Source of the DNA: JAMQKA01 sp034521835
GTDB lineage: Bacteria; Bacteroidota; Rhodothermia; Balneolales; Balneolaceae
Assembly: GCA_034521835.1 (NCBI GenBank)
Contig: JAXHMA010000004.1
Span: 852,084-916,083, forward strand
Direction of reading: 5' to 3'
DNA: 64,000 bases
The position numbers and the translations under genes were made by a program. Below, piece by piece: positions 20,801-30,702 of the stretch. The notes beneath the pieces are model-generated. The model made no database searches. It was not told the DNA's origin and saw only the letters and a list, made by a program, of their open reading frames with translations. Within the stretch, counting starts at the first letter, position 1; each line of letters begins with the position of its first letter.

Positions 20801-23800
20801 ATCTACAGCTGTAAGTCGGTAGTAATAAGTAGCCCCGGCTTCAACATTCTCATCAGTATAGCTGGTACCAGTAATTGGTGATCCATTTAATTTTGTAGCG
20901 GAAGATTGCTCTGAAAAGGATGAAGTTGAACGGTAGAGATTGTAACCGGCCAGATCCTCTTCTGTATTGGCATTCCAGGAGAGTTCTATATTCCCATTGC
21001 TTGTAGCAGCTGTTAAACCCGTTGGAGCAGCGATAGTTTGTTCTTCGGAAGAATGGGCATCAATAAAATCTGATGGATCTACAATGCCAATATCTTGCAT
21101 GAGATCATATGCTTGCTCAACTTGTGCAGCCGTCATTTGATCTGCCGGCTCCTGATTATGTGAATAATACGCTGTAGTACCGATATCATTTGGGAATAAC
21201 TCACCGGTTGGATCCCAATTATCATTATCATTTCTTATCTCAAAATGCAGGTGAGACCCAAATGACGTTACATCTCCAATGCGGGCAATCATATCTCCTT
21301 TTTCTACTATTCCACTTATGGATGGTGTTACGATCTCGCCATTGGCAGATGATGCATCCACAACATGTAAATACAAACTGTAGTATATTTCTTCTGAGGG
21401 CAATACATGCTTTATAATAATTGCATATCCACTGCCGGAAGCCGGATCGGATAATGGCCGGGTATCTATAATTTCACCGGCAGCAGCAGCATAAACAGCC
21501 TCCCCAATATCATCACCTGGCCCTCCGTAATTCCAGTCCTCTCCAACATGAATTCCACCAATTCCGGTATTAAAGTTGCCAACATCCTGTAAATTGAACC
21601 AAAAATTACCTGTTCCAGTTGGCTCACGGTTTATATCAGAACTCTGCCTCGGATTGTTTGGATAATACGGATTGGTCTTAGGATCAAGATGTTCTTCTAA
21701 TACTTTATTTCCACCACCTATTGGATGTGCAAAACTGTTTGCTATTGGAATTGAATCGAAAGTAACCTGCACTTCATCTGAATATCCACTTTCATTTCCA
21801 TTCTGATCCACAGAACTAACCCAATAAGAATATGTACGTCCGTTGACTATATCCGTATCCGTATAGGTTTCTGTTCCCGCAGAAATAGTGGCAACTAATT
21901 TTGTTTCTTTCTGAGGAAGTGCAAATCGGTAAAGACGGTATTCGGCCAGATCGGTCTCCGAATTTGCATCCCATGTTAATGTAATCTCTCCGTTTTCGAG
22001 CAAAGCACTTAAACCAGTTGGTACTTCTGGCGGTGTAACATCATCATCTGACTGATTTCGAATAATATAAACGCCGCTTTCCTCTGCAGCTATATACACA
22101 TATTCTCCTTCGCTCGACACTCCATAAGCAGGATCAGGAGTATTAAAGTATCCAGTCTCCACAGGATTTGAAGGGTCAGACACATCAATTGTACGAATTC
22201 CGGCATTTTCGGCTGCTATATAAGCGTAATTCCCTGAAACCGTTACATCCCAGGCAGACTCAGAGGTTTCAAAGTAGCTTACTTCTGTTGGATTGGCCGG
22301 GTCGGAAATATCAATAACTCGCAGACCGTGATCTGCCACGAAAGCATGAGTCCCCTTAAAATCAATATCCCAGATCTCATCATGCGCACTAAGAAAGCTC
22401 ACTTCCACAGGGTTGGCTGGATCGGAAATATCCATAATACGTAAACCACCTGAGTAATCAGCTACATAAGCATAATTTCCACGCACCTGTACATTTACGG
22501 CTCTACCGGGCGTGTCTGTAAGACTGACCTCTGTAGGATTGGCCGGATTTGAAATATCTAAAATTTGCAGGCCATCCGATTCCACTGCTATATATGCATT
22601 GTCACCAGAAACAGTAATGCCCCATGCCTCATCTGCTGTATCGAAAGAACCTACTTCTGTTGGATTGATCGGATCCGTAATATTAAAGATACGTAATCCA
22701 CCATTCTCATCTGCTACATAGGCAAAATTACTGACCACATCAATCGTGAGTGCCCGGCCCGGAGTTTCAACCGAACTCACCTCGAAAGGATTAGACGGAT
22801 TTGAAATGTCTGCCACCGTCAGTCCGCCATCTTCATCAGCTATAAATGCATAATTCCCTGAAACCTCCACATCCCAGGCATTCCCGCGTGTGTCAATGAT
22901 CCCGGAAAGATCGGAATTTGGATATCCTATTTGGAAGAAACCTTCAGTATCCCACACACTCTCATTCTCAAGACTTCTCACTCCAACATAATAATCAGTG
23001 CGTGGTTCAATATCTTCAGGTATAGTCCAGTCATAAGTACCATCGTTAGATGTACCTCTTGATATATAGTCAACTAAAATAGCACCTTCTCTGTAAAGAC
23101 GAATTTCAACTTCTCCCTGGACATTTCGACTGGTCCATCGAATCTCTTCATTTTCACCTGATGTCCATTTATCACCTCCAGATGGACTCAACATAGTAAT
23201 ATAAGGTCCCGTCCCTTCTTCGATCGTAAAAGTACCATCGGTTCGCCCCCTTATATCTGGATCATCAGCACTAAAAATAACTATATAGTAATCATTACCC
23301 GGCTCAATGTAAGGAGGCACAGTCCATTCTGCTGGTCCCCACCCGGACCATCGATAAATTCTCCTCACCAACTCTCCATCTCCCCGATAAAGCCATATGA
23401 AAACATCACCAGAAACCCCTGATGTTGTCCAATCAATCGATTCCTCTCGACCAACTTTCCATGTGGTGCCACTATTGGGTTCTTCCACTGTAATTTGGGC
23501 TGAGGCAGATGCATCCGATATATTTTTGGGGATGGTTGCCCCACCTGTCATTTGGATTTCCCCGCCCTTGAAAGTGGCTTCAGATACGTTTTGAGTATCG
23601 CCAACTGAATAGGCAAAATCTTCAATATTTAGATCTGATGGTGCCTGTACTCCAAACTGAAAAGTTTCTGATCGACTGCCATCCGGGTTTTCAACCTGCG
23701 CAGACCATGTGGACGCCTTTCCTGTAAAAGTTGCTTGCCGGGTCAGCTCTTCACTGCTGACAAATGTTGTCTTCTCAGGATTTAGAAACGGCCCCTGGTC

Positions 23801-24064
23801 ATCCTCAAGATCATCAAGAATTACGAATGCTCTTTCTTCGAACCCGGCTCCATTCACTGTAATGGGTTGATCCGAGTTTGAGCCTTTTACGGGATTTGGA
23901 TCGATGCTGGTGATTGTTGGCCCATCACTCCCATTCCCAACATCGCCTATAATTGCTAAACTTTCGGTTGCGGCGTTATTTTCCTGCGCATATATATCGC
24001 CGACCGAATTTAAAAGAAATAGTCCAAATAGAAGAACCAGTATCCGTTGTGCCATATTGCGCAT
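17836..24064 (-). CDS. Giant secreted protein: IPT, Ig-like, LVIVD propeller, FN3, M23 peptidase, T9SS tail (three frameshifts)
   Basis: One reading of about 2,070 aa interrupted by indels near 20752, 20561 and 19322; joining the frames gives continuous text, e.g. APRYS-IDENILQIEVPF and LLD-ESDNSQPIKLLN. Order from the N-terminus: signal peptide (ILVLLFGLFLLNSVGDIYAQ); IPT/TIG domain (about 48-140); two Kre9/KNH-type Ig-like domains (about 185-380); seven LVIVD repeats of about 42 residues (about 390-680), enough for one seven-bladed propeller; FN3 (about 685-775); M23 peptidase (about 790-960) with Zn motifs HVGED and HLHFE; a second FN3; an unassigned glycine-rich region of about 700 residues; and a T9SS type A sorting tail (DNYPNPFNPQTVIPFELAEA to the end KMMLIK). 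It is expected on or released from the cell surface through type IX secretion. Both M23 motifs are intact, so it could cut peptidoglycan or Gly-rich peptides. The combination is unusual. Confidence 0.82.
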
Positions 24065-24132
24065 TATTGGAAGTTAAGATGAATGTGATTCAGGATATTT
24101 ATCTTTACAATTTTCTGCATTTGCTGAAAATT

Positions 24133-24426
24133 TTACCTTATATCGAAATAATACTCATCGAATTTTATTGCAGAGTCTTGATTTCCTTCATTTAATGCAA
24201 CTAACGCTCCGTTTATACTTACAGGATCGGTACCAACAAAATCAATTTCGCCAGGTGCTGTCTTTTGGATTGTCGACGCACTAAGAGAGATAATGCTCGT
24301 ATTTTTTAGAAGCTTATCTTTTTCCAGAGTTGCTGAATATGTTAGAGTAGGAGAAATCAGTAAATAAAATAGAAGAGAGACTAAAATGTTATTTAAAATT
24401 TGTATACGAAATAATGTTTTACCCAT
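24133..24426 (-). CDS. Small secreted protein of unknown function
   Basis: A 97-residue frame with an N-terminal hydrophobic signal (LNNILVSLLFYLLISPTLTYSA) and no recognised domain. It lies directly upstream of the giant secreted protein and on the same strand, separated by 68 bases, so both may be on one transcript. The rest of the protein is polar and unremarkable (GEIDFVGTDPVSINGALVAL). It could be a true small exported protein, or the remnant of a longer gene. No family was recognised. Confidence 0.45.
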   Translation of the reverse strand: MGKTLFRIQILNNILVSLLFYLLISPTLTYSATLEKDKLLKNTSIISLSASTIQKTAPGEIDFVGTDPVSINGALVALNEGNQDSAIKFDEYYFDIR

Positions 24427-24903
24427 AGGAATCCTCCATGTTGATGAAATTATTATCGGGAGGGGGGAGTCTCAAAACTACCTAACGGCCTCGATAGCAA
24501 CTCTCATTTATTGTACCCAATAATTACTAGCATCTTAAAAATGAGGGCGCCCAATAGCAAATATTAACACCTAAGTAACTGTTTTTAAATATATTAGGGA
24601 ATTTTTAAAAATTATATAACGCAAATTAAATTTGAGTTATGGATGGTTAACATCCTAAAATACATCGTTCAAATTTTTGTTATTTAGTTATCAGTCATAG
24701 ATAAGGATGGTTACTATTCAGCGATTAACAAGATAAAGATACCTTCCTCTCGCACAGCTCAAAACCATTTAAAATTCAAAATGCCTCTCATTGTATTTAA
24801 ATAAGGGTATCCTTGGTTGATATATACCCTGAGGGTATTTGCTGCCATAATTTTTATTATGTAAAGTTATGTCAAGTAAAATAACAGACAAAAGCTACTT
24901 GAT
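24427..24903. other. AT-rich intergenic region between divergent genes
   Basis: No gene is visible. The region holds the promoters of the minus-strand secreted proteins and of the plus-strand integrase. A 15-base palindrome, ATACCC-TGA-GGGTAT, lies at 24824-24838, about 65 bases before the integrase start, with a related GGGTATCC at 24805-24812; it may be an operator or recombinase site. No intact tRNA or attachment repeat was found here. Confidence 0.5.
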
Positions 24904-26121
24904 ATGGCAACCCTCAAGCTCTACCAGAAGCCCCGCAAGGGCAAGGAACATCATCCCATTTACCTGCGCATAACACATGACAGAAAATCACGATTGGTTA
25001 ACCTTGATATCCGACTTCCAGAAGCGGATTGGAACTCCGAGCGCGGGGAGGTTCGCCGTAGCAATCCTAATTATAAGTGGCTGAATAATTTTCTGAAATC
25101 CAAGAAAGCAGAGGCCCAACAACAGGTTCTAAAGTTGCGGTCTGCCAGCCGAAACGGGGTCTCAGTAGATAAGCTGAAGGAAGCGGTAGAAGGAAACTGG
25201 CAGGATCTTTCGGATTTCTTTTCTTTTGCTGAAGATATCTTGGCTGATTTTGACAAACAGAACAAGTACAATCGCAAGCGAAACTACAAAGTGGTGATTG
25301 GGCGCGTCCGGGAGTTCTGGGACGAGGATACCCTTCCTTTCTCTGAGATAAATCTGACGTTCATTCGGAAGTTCAATGTATACCTGGAGACGGAGTATGG
25401 CAATAACCCGAATACACGAGCGAATTACCTGAAAAAGATCCGCAAGATATTCAATGATGCCATTCGAGAAGGTCATGTAGAGCGGTCGCTGTATCCGTTT
25501 GATCAGTTTACGATGCCCAGCGCAAAGACCTACAAAACGAAGCTTTCCTACACCCAGATACAAGATTTAGAAAAGGCAGAGCTGACTAAAGGCCAGCGCA
25601 AGTGGGACAGCCGAAACATATTTGTATTTGCCTTCTACGCCAGGGGCATGCGTTTCCGTGATGTTGTGCAGCTACAGTGGGAAAAAATAAAAAGTGGACG
25701 CCTGCAGTACCGGATGTCAAAGACCGGTCAACTGATAAACATGAAGGTTCTTCCACAGATGCAGCAGATACTAGATGGGTACAAACCGGACAATGAAAAA
25801 CCAGATCCCGAAACCTATGTATTTCCATTCTTTGACAAACGACTAGACTACAGCAACAAGGAGTTTTTAGATAAGCAGGTTTCCTCCAAAAACCCCCAGG
25901 TAAATGGCAAGATTAAAGAGGTGGCTACACAAGTGGGTATTACGGAAAACGTATCCTTTCACGTAGCCCGACACTCATTTGCCTACCACTGCCTGTCAGA
26001 GGGCAAAGACATATTTACCATCAAGGATTTATTGGGCCACAGTGATGTGAAAGAAACCATCCGATACCTGAAAAGCCTGGGGGCGGATCACCTGGACAAG
26101 GAAGTCGACTATATTTTCTAA
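24904..26121 (+). CDS. Tyrosine site-specific integrase (Bacteroidetes type)
   Basis: An intact 405-aa phage-integrase-family recombinase. It has an N-terminal arm-binding domain (residues 1-95, LYQKPRKGKEHHPIYLRI), a SAM-like core-binding domain (about 105-205, FFSFAEDILADF), and the catalytic domain. Catalytic residues are readable: Arg250 in GMRFRDVVQL, His353 and Arg356 in HVARHSF, His379 in LGHSD, and the nucleophile Tyr388 in TIRYLKSLG. These proteins move integrative conjugative elements, phages and transposons of Bacteroidota. It marks the left part of an accessory region; the excisionase-like gene at 28377 may be its partner. Confidence 0.93.
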   Translation: MATLKLYQKPRKGKEHHPIYLRITHDRKSRLVNLDIRLPEADWNSERGEVRRSNPNYKWLNNFLKSKKAEAQQQVLKLRSASRNGVSVDKLKEAVEGNWQDLSDFFSFAEDILADFDKQNKYNRKRNYKVVIGRVREFWDEDTLPFSEINLTFIRKFNVYLETEYGNNPNTRANYLKKIRKIFNDAIREGHVERSLYPFDQFTMPSAKTYKTKLSYTQIQDLEKAELTKGQRKWDSRNIFVFAFYARGMRFRDVVQLQWEKIKSGRLQYRMSKTGQLINMKVLPQMQQILDGYKPDNEKPDPETYVFPFFDKRLDYSNKEFLDKQVSSKNPQVNGKIKEVATQVGITENVSFHVARHSFAYHCLSEGKDIFTIKDLLGHSDVKETIRYLKSLGADHLDKEVDYIF

Positions 26122-26156
26122 CGAAAACCAAATTTGTTTACCATTTCATCCGACTT

Positions 26157-26995
26157 ATGTCTAACAATCAATTTTATATTCCCGAGGAACTGTCCAAATC
26201 GTTTAACGATATTCCAACCGAACGCTCCGATTACTATCCTGTCTTCAAACATTGGTGGAATACCGGTGTGGATGCTATTCGTGAGGACAACAGCGCCATA
26301 GAAGCCAAACGCCTAGTAAGTGGTCTAGCTAATATTACGACACTAACGAATGACCTGGAGGACCAAATACAGTCTCGGATTACCAAGTTACGGCAGAAAC
26401 AAGAAGAATTTGTTAACCAAATCACTGATGAATCGGGTGACATACCCACCGAAATTGTTGACCTGTGGCAGAAACCGACCGTAGATCTCTGGGTAACATC
26501 GAACAATCCCTTAAAGTATTAAACGAATTGGAGCCTTCTGACCCGGATGAACCGTTCACGTCCGGGGAATTCATCTACCACAGGGTCAAGCGGATGAAGG
26601 AGGTTTTTAAACAAGTCCGCTTGTTATACGCCAAGTACCTTGGAATGGCAAAATTATTAACATTTTACTGGGATGACGGGCAGCTTTTACCCTATGAGGA
26701 GGCCCGATCAAATGATCCGATAGTGAGTTGGGAGGGTATCAAAAACATAAGCATAAAGCAGTTGTTAGGCATGGCGCATTCTGCAAAATATGCGGCCTAC
26801 ATTCGATTTATGTTTTACAGGGAAGAAAAACAGTTTTCTGTTAAACAGGCGTATGATACGGTACTGCAAGAAGTGAAGGAACTGAATGTCTCGTTCGATT
26901 ATACGCTCCCCTATGAACCACTTAATCTGAATAAAGCAGCTAAATACCATATCAAAAACTTACGTTCAGAAGCAGGAAAGGAAAATAAAGGGTAA
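26157..26995 (+). CDS. Unknown protein linked to the integrase (probable frameshift)
   Basis: Two overlapping frames, 26157-26522 and 26465-26995, read better as one protein of about 279 aa with a single indel near 26490: ...TEIVDLWQKPTVD joined to LGNIEQSLKVLNELEPSD. The first part has a coiled-coil-like stretch (DLEDQIQSRITKLRQKQEEF). The second is helical and charged, with KVLNELEPSDPDEPFTSGEF and HRVKRMKEVFKQVRLLYAKY. No known domain was recognised. It starts 35 bases after the integrase in the same direction. Two genes with a 58-base overlap, the second starting at GTG, is the alternative. Confidence 0.6.
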
Positions 26996-27148
26996 TAATA
27001 AGAAGCCCTTTCCTGCGATTTCGTCCAAAAATAATACATCCTCATAACAGTTCACACTTACGAATCTTAAAGCAATGAACTTGCTACATTTTGGTGGACA
27101 CCCAGTTAAGCCATAGATTGTCGCCGCAATTTATGACAACTAACAATT

Positions 27149-27444
27149 ATGAGTAAAAGAAGAACCTACAGCAAAGAATATAAACTGGACGTAATCCAGC
27201 AAAGTTACCAGCGGGACAATATCCGGGAGCTGGCCGATGAGCTGGGTATTAATCCTGGCCTTATCTATGCTTGGCGCTCGAGTATAAGAAGAAACCCCAG
27301 CAATCCTTTCCGGGCAAAGGTATTCCCAGCCGGACTACCGAAGAGAACCAGCTGGCCGAGTTGAAGAAAGAACTGGCTGACGTACGTATGGAGCGGGATA
27401 TCTTAAAAAAGGCGATGGGCATCTTTACCAAGAAAAACGGATAA
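27149..27444 (+). CDS. IS3-family transposase OrfA (one frameshift)
   Basis: The helix-turn-helix subunit of an IS3 transposase: RRTYSKEYKLDVIQQSYQ, then ELADELGINPGLIYAWR. The frame fails after WRS; one extra G near 27285 restores EYKKKPQQSFPGKGIPS and continues to LAELKKELADVRMERDILKK, a leucine-zipper stretch, and ends at 27444 (MGIFTKKNG). The end overlaps an A-rich stretch (AAGAAAAACGG, 27430-27440) where a -1 shift would join it to OrfB, as in other IS3 elements. Confidence 0.8.
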
Positions 27445-27455
27445 TTTTCCAGTTT

Positions 27456-28325
27456 ATGGCTGAACACAGACACATATTTCCCATTGTAAAGATGTCCGAG
27501 GTATTCGATGTAAGCAGAAGCGGCTATTATAGCTGGATGAGTCGCGAGCCCTCCGATCGCGCCAAAGAGAACCGGCGCTTGACGAAACAAATTAAACATA
27601 TCTGGCTGAAGTCGGGGAAGACCTATGGTAGTCCTCGCATTCACCAGCAACTGCTTCGAGAGGGAGAGCAGCTTAGTCGCCGGAGGGTAGCTCGACTAAT
27701 GAGAAAAGAAGGCATACAAAGCCAGATTCGCCCCAAATGGGTAACCACCACAGATTCCAGGCACACTCTTCCTGTGGCCCCGAACCGGTTAGACCAAGAT
27801 TTTTCGGCCGGCCAATTGGGTCAGGTGTGGGTAAGCGACATCACCTATATCCCCAGCAATCAAGGGTGGTTGTATTTGACGACCATCATGGATCTGGCTG
27901 ATCGCCAGATCGTGGGCTGGTCGTTCTCGGAAGGCATGAGCGCCGATGAAACGATTATTCCGGCCTGGAAAGCCGCCTGTCAAAAGCGGACTATCGACCA
28001 GGAGCTGGTCTTCCATTCTGACCGGGGTGTCCAATATGCCTGCAAGGAGTTTAGGAAGTTGCTCAAAGCCCGACCGCTGGTCCGCCAAAGCATGAGCCGT
28101 AAAGGCAACTGCTGGGATAACGCACCGGCCGAGAGCTTCTTTAAAACCTTTAAAGCAGAACTACCAATAGAACCTAAACACTATAATTACAACAATCTTC
28201 GAGGAGAAATCTTCCAATTTATTGAGATCTGGTATAATCGCCAGCGCTTGCATTCTACGCTGGCCTACCGAACACCGGCGGAAATGCAAAACTACTTAAC
28301 AGAAAACCAAGAATTGGCTGCATGA
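27456..28325 (+). CDS. IS3-family transposase OrfB (DDE integrase core)
   Basis: The catalytic part of the IS3 transposase, 289 aa from the ATG at 27456. Upstream in the same frame the text reads EKRIIFQF, which is typical when OrfB is made as an OrfAB fusion by -1 frameshifting. The rve/DDE residues are visible: Asp in VWVSDITYI, Asp in FHSDRGVQYA, Glu in NAPAESFFKTFKAEL. The final YNRQRLHSTLAYRTPAEMQN is the family signature. It appears intact. Confidence 0.92.
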   Translation: MAEHRHIFPIVKMSEVFDVSRSGYYSWMSREPSDRAKENRRLTKQIKHIWLKSGKTYGSPRIHQQLLREGEQLSRRRVARLMRKEGIQSQIRPKWVTTTDSRHTLPVAPNRLDQDFSAGQLGQVWVSDITYIPSNQGWLYLTTIMDLADRQIVGWSFSEGMSADETIIPAWKAACQKRTIDQELVFHSDRGVQYACKEFRKLLKARPLVRQSMSRKGNCWDNAPAESFFKTFKAELPIEPKHYNYNNLRGEIFQFIEIWYNRQRLHSTLAYRTPAEMQNYLTENQELAA

Positions 28326-28376
28326 TCTGGCTTAACTCCCTGTCCATTTTTTTGTAGCAATTCCACAAGATCTGTT

Positions 28377-28664
28377 ATGAATACTTCTATTCAAATCACA
28401 CTCAACGATGAACTGTTAAATGAACTCACCGGGGCCATCAAGGAGGCGGTCAAAGAAGAACTCCCCAAACACCGGGACAGCTTCCGCAAGGACTGGCTCT
28501 CCACCGAGGAGGTGATGGAGATGTTAAACGTTTCCCGACGGACCGTCCAGAACTATCGCGATGAAGGCAAGATCCCCTACACGCAAAACGGGCGGAAGAT
28601 CCTGTATCCCCGCAAAGGGATCGAGGAGTTCCTCCGAAAAAACATGATCAAAGCCTACCGATAA
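28377..28664 (+). CDS. Excisionase-like helix-turn-helix protein
   Basis: A 95-residue MerR/excisionase-type HTH_17 protein: WLSTEEVMEMLNVSRRTVQN followed by YRDEGKIPYTQNGRKILYPR, the recognition helix and wing, and a helical N-terminus (LNDELLNELTGAIKEAVKEE). Such proteins act as recombination directionality factors or regulators in Bacteroidota integrative elements. It is separated from the integrase only by the unknown gene and the IS3 insertion. A strong terminator follows it. Confidence 0.85.
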   Translation: MNTSIQITLNDELLNELTGAIKEAVKEELPKHRDSFRKDWLSTEEVMEMLNVSRRTVQNYRDEGKIPYTQNGRKILYPRKGIEEFLRKNMIKAYR

Positions 28665-28675
28665 CCCTATCCTAC

Positions 28676-28702
28676 GGGGCGGCCATCCGGTCGCCCCTTT
28701 TT
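28676..28702 (+). terminator. Rho-independent terminator after the HTH gene
   Basis: GGGGCGGCC / GGTCGCCCC stem with one mismatch, an ATCC loop and TTTTT. It starts 11 bases after the stop of the excisionase-like gene and is directly followed by a GTTTAAC heptamer. Confidence 0.88.
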
Positions 28703-28742
28703 GTTTAACAATTTCTCTGTTACATCAAGCTATTACCCCATT

Positions 28743-29085
28743 ATGTCTAACAATTCCGAACATTGCTGCCTTTCGTGCGGATATATCAGATAAACGCAAA
28801 GATGCGAAGTACTGCAGCGACCGCTGCCGGATGCGGTACCGCCGGGCCCAAACCAAAGACGAGTTAATAGAGCGGCTGGCCGATCTTTTCAGTCAGTTGC
28901 CGAACCACTCCGTACAATACGCCGACGGACGGATCGTGCTGCAATCCTATGACGCAGGTAGCGGAAACACCCAATTATGGGACCGATCAAAGCTGAAAAG
29001 CATGTCTATTAGGCGGCTAAAGGAACTTATTACAAAGAAAAAGCGAATGCTGACGGCCCAAAAATTCATACAATTATGGCGTTAA
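28743..29085 (+). pseudogene. Small zinc-ribbon protein, copy A (5-base deletion)
   Basis: Starts ATG TCT AAC at 28743 and encodes a Cys-x2-Cys (CCLSCG), then loses frame through a 5-base deletion near 28779 relative to copy B. In the second frame it continues KRKDAKYCSDRCRMRYRRAQ, providing the Cys-x3-Cys half of a zinc ribbon, and a basic C-terminal part (LADLFSQLPNHSVQYADGRI ... AQKFIQLWR). The motif resembles the small zinc-ribbon proteins that end in a YCSDxCR box. The last 84 residues remain open from an internal ATG at 28831. Full length would be about 115 aa. Function is unknown; the basic tail suggests nucleic-acid binding. Confidence 0.65.
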
Positions 29086-29253
29086 AGGCTTCGGGGATCT
29101 GAACGCCTGGCGTTTAACAAGGCGTGTCTTACCCAGCTAAAAAGTTTAATGTTTTCAGGCTTTCGGGGTGTGTTATTAGGCCTAATTTGCCTAATGAGGC
29201 GGTTAGAGGATCTTTAAAATGGCCCCGAAATGTATGCTGATTTCTATGCCATT
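28743..29253 (+). repeat. Zinc-ribbon cassette, repeat unit A
   Basis: This stretch is a diverged direct copy of 30355-30880. Similarity covers the zinc-ribbon gene and about 170 non-coding bases behind it, including AACGCCTGGCGTTTAACA and ATTAGGCCTAATTTGCCTAA, which are nearly unchanged between copies. Confidence 0.75.
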
Positions 29254-30354
29254 GAATTCACCGCCAACAAACCCAGTGGAAAGATAAAAGACTCACCGTG
29301 TTCTACTGACCTTTCTCTAGTAATATGTCAGCTTCTCTGTATTTAGCCCGGATTAAATCGGGAAAACACCTTGGCTTGAAAATTTCACTCTATCGGTACG
29401 TATTGGAGTTTTAGGCAACTCATAGTGTATCGGTTTATTCCAACATTTGTTGAAATGTTTATTGCAACACTGGTTTTCACATATTTAAATAGTTGCCATC
29501 CCCCCTGGTGTTTGTTGAACGAATGCCAAGGCCTTAGACCTTAAATAGGACCCTAATGGTTTTTTAAACTATTGAATTTTTAAGTTTTTGAACGCCTCAA
29601 GGGGTAGGTAATGACCATATGCGGTGTCCACCTGCCCTTTAAGGGGGGGGACGAGTGCGTACCACTGTTTGACCTCAAAGAACGCCAAAATGTTATTATA
29701 AAGTCTGGCACTGGGGCAATATTGGTTGGGTGTTTTTTAAATGAGGTCTACAGATTGTTAAACAAACTCCCTGTGAACAGAATGTTGAAATGTTGTATTG
29801 TTGAAATGTTAATTTCTAAGGTCTTTTCAATTCATTATATGAAGAGGATTAAAACAACTGTATAATAATATGATAGTTTAATGCCCCCCCACATAGTTTA
29901 AAAACTCCATCCCCCCTCCCCTGCTATAGATAGGCTTTTATTAAATAACTTTGGTCATAGAAAGATAAATACGCACCTAATTAGGCAGTTAGAGAGCAGT
30001 ACTGTTGCATTTTTAAATAAATGGCGGGTAATACCAATTATACCCCCCCCTCATTTAACATTGGGTATGGTGTGGGGTTTTTAAACTTATGGGTACTTAC
30101 TCACCCGCCCCGGGCCCATTACCCCCCCCATTGACCCCTTATATTGTTTAATCTCCAGGTAGTATTCTTTAAAATAGCTGTCTATACCAACATAGTGTTA
30201 CGTTGTTTTAGTGATAAAACACTATGGTGTTGAATTGTTTAGATGTTAATGTGTTGAATTGTTGATTTTTTCCCAGAAATTGATTGATGACGAGCGCTGT
30301 GAGCCATCTCTTTTGTTTAACCTTTTTGATTTCAAAACTTAATTATTCTTTTGT
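29086..30354. other. 1.27-kb non-coding region with iteron-like repeats and C/G tracts
   Basis: No gene that I can support. It contains repeated dodecamers TGTTGAAATGTT (29783, 29799; a related inverted pair AACATTT-GTTG-AAATGTT at 29442-29459) and TGTTGAATTGTT (30228, 30252). There are runs of seven to eight C or G near 29645, 29885, 30045 and 30125. A hairpin CATAGTG ... CACTATG with an inner TTTTA/TAAAA pair lies at 30191-30226. GTTTAAC/GTTAAAC heptamers occur at 29112, 29757 and 30315. Short frames such as 29611-29865 run through the repeats and look accidental. Confidence 0.55.
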
Positions 30355-30702
30355 CTGTCTAACGATACCGAACATTGCTGTCTTTTTTGTGGGGCGGACC
30401 TTGCAGATAATCGCAAAGATGCGAAATACTGCAGTGACCGCTACCGGATGCGATACCGACGTGGCCAAACCAAAGACCAATTAATTGATCAGCTGGCCGA
30501 TCTTTTCACCCGGTTGCCGAACCACTCCGTACAATACGCCGATGGACGGATCGTGCTGCAATCCTATGACGCACCTGGAAGAAACACCCAATTATGGGAC
30601 CGATCAAAGCTGAAAAGCATGTCCATTAGGCGGCTAAAAGAACATATTACAAAGAAAAAGCGAATGCTGACGGCCCAAAAATTCATACAATTATGGCGTT
30701 AA
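30355..30702 (+). pseudogene. Small zinc-ribbon protein, copy B (start codon and one Cys lost)
   Basis: Second copy of the zinc-ribbon gene. The whole frame is open (SNDTEHCCLFCGADLADNRK, then KYCSDRYRMRYRRGQ), but the codon equivalent to copy A's ATG is CTG and a stop lies just upstream. The last zinc-ligand Cys is replaced by Tyr (YCSDRY instead of YCSDRC). Translation could begin at the internal ATG 30448, giving an 84-aa product without the ribbon. Its C-terminal 84 residues are about 90% identical to copy A, so selection may act on that part. Confidence 0.6.

Larger units (their letters stand above)
27082..28359 (+). mobile_element. IS3-family insertion sequence
   Basis: Contains orfA and orfB of the IS3 type. 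The ends are imperfect inverted repeats: left TGCTAC..TGGACA..AGTTAAGCCA from 27082, right, on the opposite strand, TGCTAC..TGGACA..AGTTAAGCCA ending at 28359, with TG/CA termini as usual for the family. No convincing short target duplication could be read next to the ends. The element separates the integrase and its companion from the excisionase-like gene, so it probably landed in an existing integrative element. Confidence 0.8.

Noticed and set aside
29611..29865. 84-codon plus-strand frame in the repeat-rich region
   Set aside because: It runs through homopolymer and dodecamer repeats and has no family or composition typical of the neighbouring genes.
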